From Plasmodium brasilianum (Eukaryota > Apicomplexa > Aconoidasida > Haemosporida > Plasmodiidae), in assembly GCF_023973825.1 (NCBI RefSeq), contig NC_090127.1, positions 2,841,501 through 2,905,500 on the forward strand: a stretch of DNA of 64,000 bases, written 5' to 3'. A program made the translations under genes and the position numbers. Position 1 is the first letter of the stretch. Every line of letters begins with the position of its first letter. Positions 34,358 to 46,887 of this stretch are shown in pieces. Under the pieces are notes generated by a model. It saw only the letters and a program-made list of their open reading frames with translations, was not told the DNA's origin and made no database searches.

Positions 34358-37300
34358 ATGAAGAAAGAGATTACAGATTGCAATAAACTTCCTAATAAGG
34401 AGATGAATAATTTCCGGTTAATGACTCAGTTAATAGAATTGAAAAAACATAAAAAAGCATATAAGATATGTGAACAGATATTAAAAAAATATCCAAAGAA
34501 TGGTGAAACATTAGCAGTGAAGGGATATTTACTTAATTTAATGGATGAAAAAAATAAAGTTGAAGCATTTAAATTAATAAAAGAAGGAATAATAAATAAC
34601 TTATCCAGTAGTTTTTGTTGGTATTTATATGGGTGTTTATATAAAACATATAAAAATTACGATGAAGCTTTAAAATGTTATATGAAATCTCTCCAGTTAA
34701 ATAAATATGATTATAAAGCTTTGAAAGAGACTTGCATACTACTATTATATTTACAACGGTATGAACAATTTAAAGATATACGTGTTGATATATATAATGA
34801 TACATCAAAATCTGTAAGGGATAAATCCATTTTAATTTTTTCATTTCATTTATTAAAGCAATATGAAAAATGTCTTATTATTATAAAACAAGTAGAAAAA
34901 GATTTATTAAATGATTCTGAAGTAACAAATAATGAAAAGCATGATATCTTAACATACATGGCAGAGATACTATTAGAAGGCAAAATGTACAAAGAGTGTT
35001 TATCTTTTTTAAAAACGTATGAAAAGGAGTTCAAGGATATGCTTTGGTATAATCAAATTGTAGCATTAGGATATTTGTATGAAAATAATTTCTATCAAGC
35101 AAATTTATTTTTCAAAAAAGCCTTTTCCCTTAATTATGAAAATTTAAATATATTACTGCTTATATTATATACGGAAAATGACTATTATGTTAGCGATGCG
35201 GGGGTAATTGGATCCAGTGCCAGAGCAGTTCACTCTGCAGATTACAAGGTCGAAGGGATGCACAAACATAATGAGTCGTTGAGCAAGGGAAGTGCACCTT
35301 TAAACAAACAAGATACGCCGCTGTCGGAGCGCCATAAAAGGGGAAAAGCCCTATCTAGCCTATTTTACCTTGATTATAAGGACGAGCACAAAATGAATGA
35401 AAAGTTAAATGTAGATAAAGACGTGAAAGTCCTCTTGCATGAATTCATTTTAGATATATATGGATCGAACAGAAACTTAAAGCTTCTAACAAAAGTGGAA
35501 AAAAATATACTTAATGATTATATATGCTATAATTTAGATATGAAGAAATATGACATATATACTATATCGGAGTTTTACAATTTTATAAATTTAAATATAA
35601 TAAACGAAAATCATTTTAAGGAAGGTTTGGATTCGGAAAACATGGACAGTTTTATTAACACGTTAAGGGAAAATGTAAAGGAGGAAACAAATAAAAAAAA
35701 TGTATCATCATCATTAGATGTTTACTCATACAACAATATTCACTGGTGTGAACATTTTGGAGTGGATTTGTTATATAACCATAAAAGAAGATTTGAAAAA
35801 TGTATGAACAGTTTACATTTTTATAAAGTTAAAAATTTAAATAAAGAAGAGGAAGAACTATTTGAAAAGTATTTTACGAGTATACAAAAAATATATAGAA
35901 ATTCAAATTTGGTAAAAATATTTCCTTTATATTTTTATAATGAGGAGAAATTCGCTTATCACGCAGAAAAGATATTGCGCACTTTGTGTTTTCAAAAATG
36001 CTTAACAGTGTTTAGTTACTTTAAGCCGTTGTTTACATATAAAAATATTAAAATTATGCTTTTCCTGTTACATAAGTATGTGGAGCACTACGATCAGATA
36101 AAGCAGGTGTGTGCTTTTGAGGAGTTGGAGAAAGAGGCAGAAATGGATGGGGGGAAATATGAAGAGAAAGAAGAGAAGGAGGGAGACCACTACGATAATA
36201 GATGCAACTTATCGAGTAACAGTGTAGGGGAAAAATATGACAAGGAAGAACGATTGAACCAAGAGAAAAATAACGAAGCGTATGATAATTTTGAAAAAAG
36301 AGAATTCATAGTTGAAGAGAATGAAAATAATCATGTAGATGCACAAGAGACAAATGAAAGGACTACCAGCACAGATAGGTGTAATCAATCCAGAATTGAA
36401 TGTAACAATAATGATTATATGAATAAGGGAAGAAATGAAAATATTGATAATATGGAAGTAGACCAAATTTGTAGCAACCCGAATAATAAACGAATGGAAA
36501 ATGTTTTAGAAGATAATGAAGAAATAAAAGGGATCATAGGAATGTCAACACCACTGGGAATGGAAAAATCAAAAAAATTAGACAGAGGAGAGGATGAAAA
36601 AAAAAATTGTAACAATGATAAAAAAAAGAAAGAAATAAAACTTGATTTAAAAAAAAAAATTTTAACAAAGGAAGAAAAAAACGAATATTTTATTTTATGC
36701 ATTTATTCATTTATTAGTCAGATATATGATTATATTAATTGTACAGAAGAAGCTTTAACACTTATTGATAAATGTATTAATATTATTAGGTATAAAATAA
36801 ATGAGCCTTTAAAATATGAATTAATTTTTATTAAAGGTTTAATATATAAAAGGAATGGAAATTATTTAGAAGCATATAAACTTTTAGAAAATTGTAGAAA
36901 TTTTAATATTGCTGATAGGTATATTAATTCTAAAACTATAAAGACCTGCGTGAAATGCGGATTAGTAAAAGATGCAAGAAAAATGGCATCTATCTTTACA
37001 AACCCTCTGGACAATAATTTTATAAAAAATATATATGATACTCACTGCTTCTGGTTGGAATATAGCATAGCACAGGGATATATGAACAGACATCCCAATA
37101 TACACGTGCACAAGTACTTGCTTGTAGGGTCTGATAATATCTACCACTTTGAAGGAGACTCGAATGAAGACGCAGGCGGTGGTGAAGGTATCGATACAGG
37201 TTCTGATGTAGATACTCATTTGAATGTACATGCAGATAAGCATACTGACCGAGAAAGTTGCAGTAAGGAGAGTAATAGCAATGTCAAAAGCAGTAGCCAC

Positions 37301-39307
37301 CAAAATAGCATGCCTGACAACCGTAGTCAATTTAACAGAAGCGAAAGAAAGAAGAAGAGGAATGTTGACATTCAAAAGTTTAGCTTAAAAAAAAGTATAT
37401 TGCTTGATAACGACTTACTTTCAAAAAATGAATTTAATGATTATAGTAAAGGATTACATCTTCTACACTTAGGGCATAAACAGTTTGTAGAAATTCATGA
37501 AGATCAAATTTGCTTTTATTATTACACTCTGAGAAAAATGTTATATAGATCGTACAGACATATATTATTTATGACTAGTCAGATTTTTTCAAGTAGATTT
37601 TATAGAAAATTTGGAAAATTTTTAATAAAAACTTTGTTACATATGTATGATTATAGTATTTGTGATAAAAATGATAATAATAAAAGTAACAAAAAAAAAA
37701 ATAAAGATACTAACCCTAATCAAGAAGATAATGAATATTATGAGCATATTAGAAAGGATCCATTGGAAAACGCAATGATATACATGAACACGTTTCTGTC
37801 CCAGCCCAATGTCGATGTGTCCGTGCATACGTTGCACTACGAGATTGAGAAGAGAACGAGTAAGGCCACTCTTCGAGTTCATATAGGTGTTCATGGAATG
37901 TGTGCGCATAAACATTTATATATATATGTGTGTATATAAGTATGCGAGTATATTTATATGTGTGCGTATATATGTATGTGTGTATATATGTGTGTAAGTA
38001 TGTATATATGTATGCATGTATGTATGTATGTATGTATGTGCGTATATATGCGCTAATTCCCGCTCTATGTAGCATCAATTTGCGAATATTTCAGTTCATG
38101 CGCGTGTACGTTGTACTTATACAAATTTCTTTTCTTTTTGTATAAAACAAACATATAGGCAAGGACCATCTAAAAATGATAGATATTATTTTAAAAATAA
38201 AGTCCATATTTCCGTACCATAACTACAATTACAAAATGGCTACTTTGATTTCACATTTTCTGTGCACAGGTTTTTTTTTTTTTTTTTTTTGAATATTTAT
38301 GATAACATGAAAGTGGCACTTTAGAGTTATTTTTATATTTTGATATATATATGGATATGCATACGTGCATATATTTATATATATGTATATATGCATATAT
38401 ATTTGTTTATGCATGTATATTTGTTTATGCATGTATATTTGTTTATGCATGTATATAAATGTGTTTTTTTTTTTCATTTCCCCATGTACATTTAATACTC
38501 GTTTGTTCCCCTTTGTAGTCTCCTTCGATAACCCACATGAGGAAAGAAATAAAGAAATTACGAACAAGTTGAATAAACTTTTAGGCCTAAATTATTCATT
38601 ATACAATGAAGAATTGTTGAAACAAGTTAGAAAACAGTATATGGAGGACTTTGTAAAATTTTTTAATGAGTATAAAAAGGGAGATTTGCGTTATTATCAG
38701 TCAGGTAATTTATGCCCTTGTGAACTATGACTTTTTTTTTAAGTCATCCTATTTTCTTAAAAAAAGCAATCGTAGCTTGGCGATTTGCAGTTGTTATATG
38801 TATAGAGATATGGGCATGTATATTTTTACATAAACGGATTTATATGTGTATAGGTTCATACATACGAGAATATATAAATGTATATTTATTTATGTATGTA
38901 TATGTGTATATGTATACATGTATATTGGTATATGTGTGTATGGGTATATACGCGCATTCGCGATACACAAATGAACGCTTGGGCATTTACACTTTTGCAT
39001 CGCAGTTTTAGAAATGCACATGGACAATGAAGAAAAAATAGACGAAAGGATTTTAGGAAATATCAGTATGACCCCGAAGAAAAACAAAATGGGAAGATGT
39101 TTTAAATTTTTAAAATTTTTAATTAACAGCAGAAAGAAGCATTCTGAATTGGTTACTGTTATAGATCATTTCAAGGTATTACATTTATTTACCGTATTTA
39201 TTTCATTTAATTATTGAATCATTCAGTTATCTCTCTAATTATATACTTTTTTTTGTTTTTGTTTTTCTATTTTTAATTTAAAATTTGTTGTACAGTTCTC
39301 AATATAA
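34358..39307 (+). CDS. NAA15: NAA15, auxiliary (ribosome-anchoring) subunit of NatA acetyltransferase, five exons
   Basis: Exons 34358-37859, 38159-38269, 38519-38704, 39006-39175 and 39296-39307 join in frame to 1326 residues. The N-terminal part is a TPR superhelix with the NAA15 pattern: LIELKKHKKAYKICEQIL, SSSFCWYLYGCLYKTYKNYD, EALKCYMKSLQLNKYDYKAL. A large Glu/Asn/Lys-rich insert occupies about residues 590-770; conserved TPR helices resume with ALTLIDKCINII and GLIYKRNGNYLEAYKLLENC. NAA15 anchors the catalytic NAA10 to the ribosome for co-translational N-terminal acetylation. The 12-nt last exon (FSI, stop) follows a 56-nt pyrimidine-rich tract ending tacag; reading through instead would add 14 residues from intron sequence. 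The exon 2 donor (GTTTTT) is weak but keeps frame. Confidence 0.92.
38395..38458. repeat. 18-bp tandem repeat in a NAA15 intron
   Basis: Three copies of atatttgtttatgcatgt, within the intron 38270-38518. Confidence 0.85.
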
Positions 39308-39779
39308 CTTCGATTATAACATGTATGTTATGTACATCCAAATTATCTATGTAAAATTTTTTGTAAGATATGCCCAGCCAAATTATTTGTGTAAATTTTT
39401 TTTGTGATATTTTTAGTCCCTATGCAGGGAGGTGTTCCCGTTAGCAACAGCTTTTCAGTGAGGCCAGAAAAACGAAAAAAATAATAAAGTAAAAAGTAAA
39501 GGAAAAAAAGGAAAAAAAAGAAGGGGCAAATAAATATGCTGTACTTAATAATTATGGAAAGGATGTTTATTGAATAAAGAAGTGTATGGTGATATAAAAA
39601 AGTGTTGTTCTGTACCTAAAGGTAAAAACCGTTGTACTTATGAACATAGCCACGTGTATGTGGGTGTACACGTATGTGCGTATATATATGTTTGTGTGCG
39701 TGTTTATGTGTATATGTGTTTGATATGTTTATATAAGTGTAATATGCGTATATGTGTTTGATATGTGTATATGTGTTTT

Positions 39780-39935
39780 ATATGTTTATATAAGTGTAAT
39801 TTGTTTATATGAGTATAATATGTTTATATGAGTATAATATGTTTATATGAGTATAATATGTTTATATGAGTATAATATGTTTATATGAGTATAATATGTT
39901 TATATGAGTATAATATGTTTATATGAGTATAATAT
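39780..39935. repeat. 19-bp minisatellite
   Basis: About eight copies of atgtttatatgagtataat, nearly perfect, in the convergent region downstream of NAA15. Confidence 0.92.
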
Positions 39936-40344
39936 GTTTTTATATCTGTAATTTTTTTACATGTGCGTTATTTGTATATATGAATGTAATATATTTATAT
40001 GTGTGTGTATAGGTTTTTATGTGTGTATATGCTTGTGTGTGGGTATATGTTTATATGTGGTTATATAACTTTTACAGTTTAAAATTGTACACGGCAACGT
40101 GTGATGTATTACGAGCAAATGAGTATAGATCCCAGAAATTTGTATTTTCTTTTAATTTAAAATTTAAATGTGTATAAAAACTTTATGATAAATTTTTCAT
40201 CATGTAAAAATGGAGCAAAATTTGTCATTTTTTATTTTTTGAAGAACAAAAAAGTAAAATAAAAAATGGGGGAAAAAACTAAATATGCATATATGTAGTC
40301 ACATAACTATACGTACGGGTATTTATTTATGTATATATTTGTGT

Positions 40345-40485
40345 ACGTGGGTATGTGGATATGTGGGTATGTGGATATGTGGGTATGTGGATATGTGGGT
40401 ATGTGGATATGTGGGTATGTGGATATGTGGGTATGTGGATATGTGGGTATGTGGATATGTGGGTATGTGGATATGTGGGTATGTG
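40345..40485. repeat. 16-bp G-rich minisatellite
   Basis: About nine copies of gtgggtatgtggatat. Base composition is much richer in G than the surroundings and strongly strand-asymmetric. Both strands stay open across it, which explains the Cys/Gly/Tyr-rich and Thr/His/Pro-rich frames here. Confidence 0.93.
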
Positions 40486-41496
40486 CGTATGCGTGTATAC
40501 ACATGTGAACAGTCATAATTACATTGGGAAAAGCAATAAAAAAGGAATTGTTAAAAGGGTGAATTATTTTTTCATTGTTTGCTATACTGATCCATACACT
40601 GTTCAAAAAATGGACTTGTATACATATACATAGTAACAATGATATTAAGAACATGTTGACAATTTAGCGACGGATTTACTCTTTTACACATGAAAAATGG
40701 AGCATCATCATACTTTATTTTTTTTTTTTTTTTTTTTTTTTTTTGTATGTGCAATAAATTTTTATGCATATTTAACAAAAAATATATTCAAAATTGTGGA
40801 CTAAAGATGGGAATAATGATTGAAGTAATGATGGGAATAAATCGGTTAATCGCAAATTCAAGGAAAAGAGTGATTATGCGAATGTGCGGCGGGTTTTATT
40901 ATATAGGAAGAATAAATATATACACACACATTTCAAACAGAGAATATGCAAATAAGCGAATAAAAATGCATTCTGCAGAGTATATATCCCTCTCGAACTG
41001 AAAAATAAAAAAATTATATTCTGCTACTTATTACAATAGGAGATTTTTAACGATATCGCTATATTACTAGCTCTTCAGGAGTTAAAAAAGAACTACCCCC
41101 CACACCCCACTTTTATACATTTAAATAGCCCATCTCTTATAAACTTATTCTGTAAACATTTATAAACAACATGTACATTTAGTCCACCTTTATTCTTTCA
41201 TTAAGCAGTGTACGCTATAGAAGCAATTGCGTATATTACGTTCAATAGTGGGGTAAGGGGGGAAGTACCACAATTTAATTATGCTTATATGGATTTGCAA
41301 TTTTGACATTTGTAAAACGATTATATACCTTATTTTGTATTATATTTTATACAATATTTTATTTTGTATTTTACTTTATATTGCAACATATTTTATATTT
41401 TATTTTGTACTTTATTTTGTATCATATCTTATATTTTATATTATTTCCTTTTTTCTTTTTTACCTTTTTCCCTCATTTGTCATATGTCTCACAGCA

Positions 41497-44430
41497 CTAC
41501 GCTTTCTGCCTCTTTTTCATCAGCTTCTCCCGAATTTCTTTAATTTTATCGATTATTTCATTTTTCGATTCATAAATACAGCAAAGATATTTTTCGGCTT
41601 TCATCCACTGGTCAAATTCTGGAGAATTGGTATTTTTTGGCCAAGGGGTATAATGCAATAGATAATTTTTGCTATTAGCCCATATAACAATTTGTTGATA
41701 CAAGTGAGGTAAGAATTCTTTTTCAAATGATTTAAAAACAATAGCATCCTCAAAAGTTAATCTATGTCTTTCTGATTCCCATAATTTTAATTGAGTAATA
41801 ACATTTATTGGTACAGTGCTTTTAAAATTACTACCTCCAGGATGTGCATAGGATTCTAAGAATTTTATAATTTGATTTGCAGTGATATCAGAATTATAAG
41901 CATTTAAAACGCTTCTTCTTGTTAATATACCAACGACCATGTTCGGTGTTCTTGCTTGTAATTCACATAAATGACTTAAAATGTTAATTTGTAATATTGA
42001 AGATGTGTATAAATATACTTTAAAATTACTTTGTACAATGAGTCCAATTTCTAGATTATTATTTGTATTCATTTTTTTCTCAAAATGTAAATTTTGATTA
42101 ATTAATTTATTAATAGTTTTATCTTTTTTCATATCTTGTATATCCTCTGGGGATTCCAATTTTTTATTCATTGTATCTTTCTCATCTTGTAATAATGAAT
42201 AAACATGAAAATATTTTTCGTTTAATAGATTCTTAGCTTTATTATCACTATTATCACACACACCTTCAACAGTTAAACTATTCAAAAGAGACATGTAATT
42301 TTGTGAGTTTAAATTATTAATAGTTAGTAATAAAGAATATGGGGTTGTAAATATATAATTTTCATTGGTTTTAAAAAACAAACCTATGTGAACACCAAAA
42401 TCTACAAATTCTTTTTGTGCATTTGTTAAGTTATCACAAAATATGGGATGACTAATGGTACATTGAGTTAATGATAAAATTAGTAATAATGTTTCTTTAA
42501 CATACTTTTCTGATTTGTGGGGGTCCTTATTTTGAGTCGTTATATAGCACGACTCCCTGTGGAAGTCTTTTTTCTCTTTGCTCTCATATGCTTCCTGGAG
42601 GTTACCACCTCTACCACTGTTTATATTATCCCCTCTACCCCAGTTGAAATTACCAGCACTGCCACTGTTGGCGTTATCACCACTTCCACTGTTGATGTTA
42701 TTGCCGTTATTATTATTACCTCCATCTACATTTTTCTTCTTCTTATACCGTGCGGAAATATCTTGAGCTATGTTGGTAACGTGTCCATCATCTATTATTA
42801 GTAAATACTCAAGAACTAGAGATATGATTCTACTTCTTATATCTTTTAAAAACCACGAGAAAGCTTCTCTGCTCATATTTATTGTTTTATTGTTATTTAC
42901 ATCATCTAAAATAAAATTTTTTCTTCTCAATACTTCAATTACACTATCACAAGGAGAATAGCTTGAAAGAGCATCTTTTTTTACATTAGAAAAAAAAAAA
43001 TTATCATATTCTTCTTCTAAGTAACTGTTTTCCATAGTTTGCAAACTTTTATAATATAAATCATTTTGCTTATATGCATATACACCTTTTTTTTTCTTTC
43101 TTCTTTTTTTATAAAAGTCAAATAGATTTATGTGTTCATTATTTGACGCGGTTTTACTTGCACTCCCATCCTTATAAGCTGCATTGTTGCTGTTGTTATC
43201 TTTTTCATAATCATAGTTATAATTTTCATACATTTTTTCTCCATTTACGTCAGTTGGTTCCTTCATCAGTTCGTTCTTAGAATATTCTCCCTTTTCATAT
43301 TCCTCTCCGTAATTATCCTCATCATATTCATAGTTATCATCATATTCATACTTATCAGCATCTTCATACTTATCAGCATCTTCATACTTACCAGAATCTT
43401 CATACTTACCAGAATCTTCATACTTACCAGCATCTTCAACTTTATCAACATCTTCAAACTTATCATCATCTTCATGGTTCTCAACATTTTCGTGCTTAAC
43501 CCCCCTCTCGATTTTTTCTTCCTTATATTGTTCATATTTTTCCTTTATATGATGACTTCCGGCATACTGCTCATCCTCATATGGATTATATTCTTCATCC
43601 TCCTCTTTATATTTTTTTTTAGTTTTTTTAAAAGGTGTATTATAGTAAAACGATTTGTCAAGATTTTTATTTTTATTTAAGCCCTCCTCATTTTTTAATT
43701 GGCCAGAATAAGCGTAATCTGCGTAACTAGATGCGTATTTATTTTCTGCAGAAGTGTTACCATGATTTACGTCATTGCCAATGTTGATGTTACTGTTAAT
43801 GTTACTGTTAATGTTAATGTTAACGTTACTGTTAATGTTAACGTTACTGTTAATGTTGATGTTATTACCAGTGCTGTTGTTAAAACTAATGTAACTGTTC
43901 ACGTTGTTAAATTTTGGAGAGGCAATAAAATGTAACAAATTATTCCATTTAATGTGAGAATAGCTAGAAATCTCTTCTTTGGTAGGAAATAAATTTTGTT
44001 CAAACAAATTTTTTTCCTTTTGTATTTGTCCTTTAATATTATTATTAAAAATAAACGCACTATCTTCATTATTTTTATAAATTTTATTTAATAAAGTAAG
44101 TCTAAATTTCTCATTTATTTTATACTGGTTATAATTATCTTTTTTTGTCTCACTCTCTACTAATATTTTCGCATCGACTAAATTTTTAATACATTCACTT
44201 AATTTTTTTAAAAATATGGGGTTAATCCATAGTCTCATCGCCCTTTCTGAAACTACTTGTTGTATAAACAACAACCGAGAAACAATAATTTGCTCCAATT
44301 CATTCAATGAGTTAAATATAGTTTCATGTGCTAACGCGTCCTCAAAAAAGTATTCCCATATCTTTTCATTCAGTTCTTTCATGTAATCGTAAATTTCCAT
44401 ATTTTCAACATTCTTCCGTGCCTTCACCAT
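41497..44430 (-). CDS. TFB2: TFIIH core subunit TFB2 (p52/GTF2H4)
   Basis: A single-exon gene of 977 residues. The N-terminal region (1-135) has VVSERAMRLWINP with FLKKLSECIKNLVDAKIL, matching the p52 winged-helix region. The C-terminal region (about 800-977) contains NLEIGLIVQSNFKVYLYTSS, then ARTPNMVVGILTRRSVLNAY, ITANQIIKFLESYAHPGG and LWESERHRLTFEDA, which align closely with the human p52 clutch and TFB5-binding domain. TFB2 anchors and stimulates the XPB ATPase in TFIIH, for promoter opening and nucleotide excision repair. The human protein has 462 residues; the excess here is two low-complexity inserts, including tandem EDADKYED/EDSGKYED repeats (43300-43470) and an Asn-rich run with INSN units (43780-43870). 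The start is the only ATG ahead of the conserved region. Confidence 0.92.
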   Translation of the reverse strand: MVKARKNVENMEIYDYMKELNEKIWEYFFEDALAHETIFNSLNELEQIIVSRLLFIQQVVSERAMRLWINPIFLKKLSECIKNLVDAKILVESETKKDNYNQYKINEKFRLTLLNKIYKNNEDSAFIFNNNIKGQIQKEKNLFEQNLFPTKEEISSYSHIKWNNLLHFIASPKFNNVNSYISFNNSTGNNININSNVNINSNVNININSNINSNINIGNDVNHGNTSAENKYASSYADYAYSGQLKNEEGLNKNKNLDKSFYYNTPFKKTKKKYKEEDEEYNPYEDEQYAGSHHIKEKYEQYKEEKIERGVKHENVENHEDDDKFEDVDKVEDAGKYEDSGKYEDSGKYEDADKYEDADKYEYDDNYEYDEDNYGEEYEKGEYSKNELMKEPTDVNGEKMYENYNYDYEKDNNSNNAAYKDGSASKTASNNEHINLFDFYKKRRKKKKGVYAYKQNDLYYKSLQTMENSYLEEEYDNFFFSNVKKDALSSYSPCDSVIEVLRRKNFILDDVNNNKTINMSREAFSWFLKDIRSRIISLVLEYLLIIDDGHVTNIAQDISARYKKKKNVDGGNNNNGNNINSGSGDNANSGSAGNFNWGRGDNINSGRGGNLQEAYESKEKKDFHRESCYITTQNKDPHKSEKYVKETLLLILSLTQCTISHPIFCDNLTNAQKEFVDFGVHIGLFFKTNENYIFTTPYSLLLTINNLNSQNYMSLLNSLTVEGVCDNSDNKAKNLLNEKYFHVYSLLQDEKDTMNKKLESPEDIQDMKKDKTINKLINQNLHFEKKMNTNNNLEIGLIVQSNFKVYLYTSSILQINILSHLCELQARTPNMVVGILTRRSVLNAYNSDITANQIIKFLESYAHPGGSNFKSTVPINVITQLKLWESERHRLTFEDAIVFKSFEKEFLPHLYQQIVIWANSKNYLLHYTPWPKNTNSPEFDQWMKAEKYLCCIYESKNEIIDKIKEIREKLMKKRQKA
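43320..43470 (-). repeat. Acidic coding repeat in TFB2
   Basis: 18-bp units encoding KYEDAD/KYEDSG hexapeptides, eight or nine copies, within the first low-complexity insert. Confidence 0.88.
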
Positions 44431-44559
44431 TTTCGACCCTTTTATGTTGCTACGCGTTTATTTTGTTGCAGTGTGCAAACGTTCATATAGCGCATCCAAT
44501 TAGTTCCTTTTCTTGGAAACTTTGTTTTCCCTATTCCTTTTGCTGTGCTGTTTACTACG

Positions 44560-44800
44560 CCTTTTACAATACCTTTTATTATGCCTTTTACTAAACCTTT
44601 TATTATGCCTTTTACTAAACCTTTTACTATGCCTTTTACTAAACCTTTTATTATGCCTTTTACTAAACCTTTTACTATGCCTTTTACTAAACCTTTTACT
44701 ATGCCTTTTACTAAACCTTTTACTATGCCTTTTACTAAACCTTTTACTATGCCTTTTACTAAACCTTTTAGTATGCCTTTTACTAAACCTTTTACTTTTT
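44560..44800. repeat. 12/24-bp tandem repeat upstream of TFB2
   Basis: About twenty 12-bp units alternating ccttttactaaa and ccttttactatg (24-bp higher-order period). It starts roughly 130 bp upstream of the TFB2 start codon. It is open in several frames on both strands (KGIVKGLVKG in one), but these are translations of the repeat. Confidence 0.93.
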
Positions 44801-45580
44801 TTTTTTTTTTTACCAAGTAAACGTTTTACAAAAATTACTTGCGCTTATGCGACAAATGAAACATGCCACTTGCAAGAAAGTATTCAGAGAAAGTGCGTAT
44901 ATATAATTTAAAGATAAGAGTAGCTTCATATACGTTTGTACATATATATATATATACTTACATAAGTACATAAATGTGAGATCTCTCATATCAAGTTCAC
45001 TTACAATATATATATATATTTTTTTTTTTTCTCCCCTCCCCCCCCTACATGAGCCAAATGTTCTTGTTTTCAGAAAAAAATTATTCATTTAAATTTTTTT
45101 TATTTCATTGTAAGCTACATTTTTGTCTCATTTAAAAATATTTTTATATTATTTTTGCTATTCATTTTTTAGTCGTCCATTATATTTGGAAATTAAAATA
45201 CGAACTTAATTCTCGTGTGAAAAGGTACATTTATAATATACACACAAATACAAGCATAACAATACGTATATATTTAAGTACGTATGTATGTTTATACAAA
45301 TATATAAAGTTAACGTATATTTGTTTTACATCTTTGTTCGCTATTTTTAATTCTTGAAATACGCACACATAACGTGTTTTATATTCACTGGTAACGTGAT
45401 GAATACTGTGGCATCCGTTATAAGTAAAAAAAAAAATACAAAAGGAGGCGCTATATTAATATATATATATATATGTACGTATGCACGAAGATATGGAAAA
45501 TGATTTAGAAAGGTTTTCTAGACGGAAATGCTACATATTATATTTATGGCAATATATTTGCGCATGTCACTTCTGGATAA

Positions 45581-45844
45581 GAAGAAATAAAACACTTTTA
45601 CAATTATTTACTGAATGATTTTACACAACTTAAAAAAGAACATGGTAAAGTAACAAATAAAAAAGAGTATTCCTTTTTATCCATTATCATAAGAATGTCT
45701 GATAAAAAAGAGCCCTTAAAAATGATTCTATTTTTTTTTTATATTGTTCGATATAAAACTACATTTTTTGGAAGCGTAGCAGTTGTATTTTATTCATCCA
45801 TATTTATTTTGTTTACAGGAAAAGGAAATTTTTGCGAAAAATGA
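45581..45844 (+). CDS. Candidate small membrane-protein ORF
   Basis: An 87-codon stop-free frame; the first ATG is at 45695, giving 49 residues to TGA at 45842-45844. Upstream codons read ...LKKEHGKVTNKKEYSF and then continue into MSDKKEPLKM. A hydrophobic segment FFGSVAVVFYSSIFILF follows and the product ends KGNFCEK. Composition is coding-like, and the upstream part is Lys-rich, so it may be the last exon of a small spliced gene; I could not find a convincing upstream exon. One transmembrane helix is predicted by eye. The family is not recognised. Confidence 0.3.
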   Translation, partial: EEIKHFYNYLLNDFTQLKKEHGKVTNKKEYSFLSIIIRMSDKKEPLKMILFFFYIVRYKTTFFGSVAVVFYSSIFILFTGKGNFCEK

Positions 45845-46339
45845 AATACGTTAAAAAGTCTCCGATGGTGTATATATATATATATATATATATACATATT
45901 CTTATATATATGCTTATGATTATGTGTCAACAAAAAATCTCCATAGTGTCACAAACTAATAGAATATGCAATTGACAGTATAATATAAGAACTTATCAAA
46001 TTTCATATATACGATGATGATTACGAAACCCTCATTTTGCCGTATATAAAGTTTTGTTACTTTTATGAACTAAAATTTTTGTTTGATTTTTTTTTTTTTT
46101 TAAGCATGTTACATAATATTAGTTAATTATATATAATTAAAAAAAATTTACCCCTTCAAAATATGTTCATAAATAATTTAAAAAAAAAAAAAAAGCATTT
46201 CATTTTATAGACCCTTTCCTATATTTCCTTTTTATCAAAAATGCGTAATGTAGCTAGCGATTTATAAGTGCATGGTAAGATGGAGAAGTATCCGTAAAAA
46301 AAAGAAAAAAAGAAAAAATACTGTATGAATAAATAAATG

Positions 46340-46390
<51 letters not shown>

Positions 46391-46887
46391 AATGCCTATT
46401 GTACTTATATATCTGTGAATTCTTGCATACACTGATACATGTTTGGATTATTTCCTCTAGCAAAAATATATAAGCCATTACCGCTAATGAACACATTGAT
46501 TAAAATTAAAAAGCTAATGAAATGTGAAAATCGTGCTTGGTAAATATTACAGATTAAGAATTTCTATTCGTCACTAACTATTTTTGGTTATTTTAATTTT
46601 AATTTTTTTTTTTTTTTTTTTTTTTGCTGTCATTTTTATGTATAGTACATTCTAGTGGTACACTTTTGGAGTTGAAAAATATACATAGTGAATAATATTT
46701 TGTTAAGTTATTTGTCGACGAATACTTAGTCAAGATCATTGCTATAGTATTTGTGATGTTTTATTGTTATAAATAAACAGATTATCAAAAGTGATGATGA
46801 ATTGGCGCGGCTCCTAATTTGAAATTCTTTTCGTTTTTTCACAGTTTCGAAAGAAATTGTTAAAACATTGAAATTTAGATGATAATT

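Larger units (their letters stand above)
39308..41496. other. Convergent intergenic region NAA15/TFB2, minisatellite-rich
   Basis: Contains a 19-bp repeat (39780-39935) and a 16-bp G-rich repeat (40345-40485). A 64-codon frame from ATG 40808 to 41001 has partly coding-like composition (contains MGINRLIANSRKRVIMRM) but no supporting feature; I leave it uncalled. Confidence 0.6.

Noticed and set aside
34050..34361. 103-codon plus-strand frame just upstream of NAA15
   Set aside because: Composition is that of a leader with TATG repeats, and it overlaps the NAA15 start in another frame.
40285..40654. Cys/Gly/Tyr and Thr/His/Pro repeat frames
   Set aside because: Translations of the 16-bp minisatellite.
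44442..44911. Open frames of about 125-132 codons on both strands (KGIVKGLVKG and LLCLLLNL repeats)
   Set aside because: Both strands are open because the 12-bp repeat length is a multiple of three; composition and position show a non-coding minisatellite.
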